Shown here piece by piece: positions 63,841-64,000 of a stretch of 64,000 nt of DNA. The stretch comes from Owenweeksia hongkongensis DSM 17368 (GTDB lineage Bacteria; Bacteroidota; Bacteroidia; Flavobacteriales; Schleiferiaceae): positions 3,038,001-3,102,000 of the forward strand of contig NC_016599.1 of assembly GCF_000236705.1 (NCBI RefSeq). The letters run 5' to 3'. The position numbers and the translations under genes were made by a program. Positions within the stretch are counted from its first letter, which is position 1, and each line of letters opens with the position of its first letter. The notes under the pieces are model-generated. The model saw only the letters and a program-made list of their open reading frames with translations, searched no databases and was not told the DNA's origin.

Positions 63841-64000
63841 ATGCGTAGAATCCTACTAGGTCTGTTTTTGACCTTAAGTCTATTTGAGCCGATATATGCC
63901 CAAATTAGTACCGACAAAAAACTCAATGAACTTTCCATATCTAGTCCAAAGGAATACGAGATTGGTGGTATTACCATTACTGGTTCTGAGAATTTGGACA
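63841..64000 (+). CDS. bamA: BamA outer-membrane assembly protein, 5' end (truncated by window edge)
   Basis: The first 53 codons only. A signal peptide (about 1-20, ending IYAQ) is followed by EYEIGGITITGSENLD, the opening of POTRA domain 1. Gene order uppS-bamA is conserved in Bacteroidota, which supports the call. The rest lies outside the window. Confidence 0.82.
   Translation, partial: MRRILLGLFLTLSLFEPIYAQISTDKKLNELSISSPKEYEIGGITITGSENLD

Noticed and set aside
1-64000. CRISPR array, prophage or intact insertion sequence
   Set aside because: No regularly spaced repeats, no phage structural or integrase genes and no transposase reading frame were seen on either strand.

Overview
The window is a chromosomal segment of a Bacteroidota bacterium, most likely in the Flavobacteriales (an Owenweeksia- or Cryomorphaceae-like marine lineage is possible but unproven). 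The reasons are: type IX secretion sorting domains (types A and B), gliding/CHU_C-type C-termini, a Bacteroidota-type DnaG without zinc ligands, DUF2723, DUF6089 and DUF3108 proteins, Bacteroidota promoters (TTTG-N19-TAnnTTTG before tRNA-Gln and many TAnnTTTG boxes), almost no Shine-Dalgarno sites, and moderate GC. The conserved order nadK - DUF6089 - uppS - bamA at the right end fits the same group. Most of the window is ordinary housekeeping core.

Layout. 1-7.6 kb: the 3' end of a CtpA-type S41 protease, then a leftward block with an O-antigen ligase-like protein, dnaG, an MscS channel, a polyprenyl synthetase and rlmN. 7.7-8.6 kb: a secreted cyclophilin with a type IX tail. 8.8-16 kb: a sensor kinase and a sigma-54 response regulator, diverging from a small exported protein that has a plausible -24/-12 promoter, followed by a gene-poor stretch rich in inverted repeats and by an ABC ATPase/FtsX permease pair. 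16-20 kb: M61 and M13 metallopeptidases. 20-24.6 kb: an accessory-looking module, namely a type IX-secreted subtilase split by a T8 homopolymer frameshift (with a C8 tract at its 5' end) and an RCC1-repeat protein. This module sits between two diverged copies of an M13 3' end plus terminator. 24.7-30 kb: two rhodaneses and a thioredoxin, a polysaccharide deacetylase, a lipoprotein and a DUF2723 glycosyltransferase.

30-40 kb: tRNA-Gln with a textbook promoter and terminator, an orphan protein, a hybrid histidine kinase, leuS, two tandem paralogous one-helix proteins, DUF3108, a tryptophan 2,3-dioxygenase-family protein and an M23 endopeptidase. 40-52 kb: leftward recJ, maeB-uspA, hflX and membrane proteins, a coiled-coil lipoprotein and pgi, then a desaturase, a NifU-like protein and a gamma carbonic anhydrase. 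52-64 kb: an S41/outer-membrane pair, a nearly free-standing type B sorting domain, an AsmA-like protein, an RsuA-family pseudouridine synthase, a YraN protein, an LD-carboxypeptidase and pdxJ. These diverge from CBS-ACT, nadK, DUF6089, uppS and the first codons of bamA.

The observations most worth following are the subtilase/RCC1 module with its frameshift, homopolymers and flanking duplication; the sigma-54 two-component locus with its candidate target and repeat-rich spacer; the twin small membrane proteins; and the shared promoter extension TAnnTTTGC. No CRISPR array, prophage, integrase or intact insertion sequence was seen.
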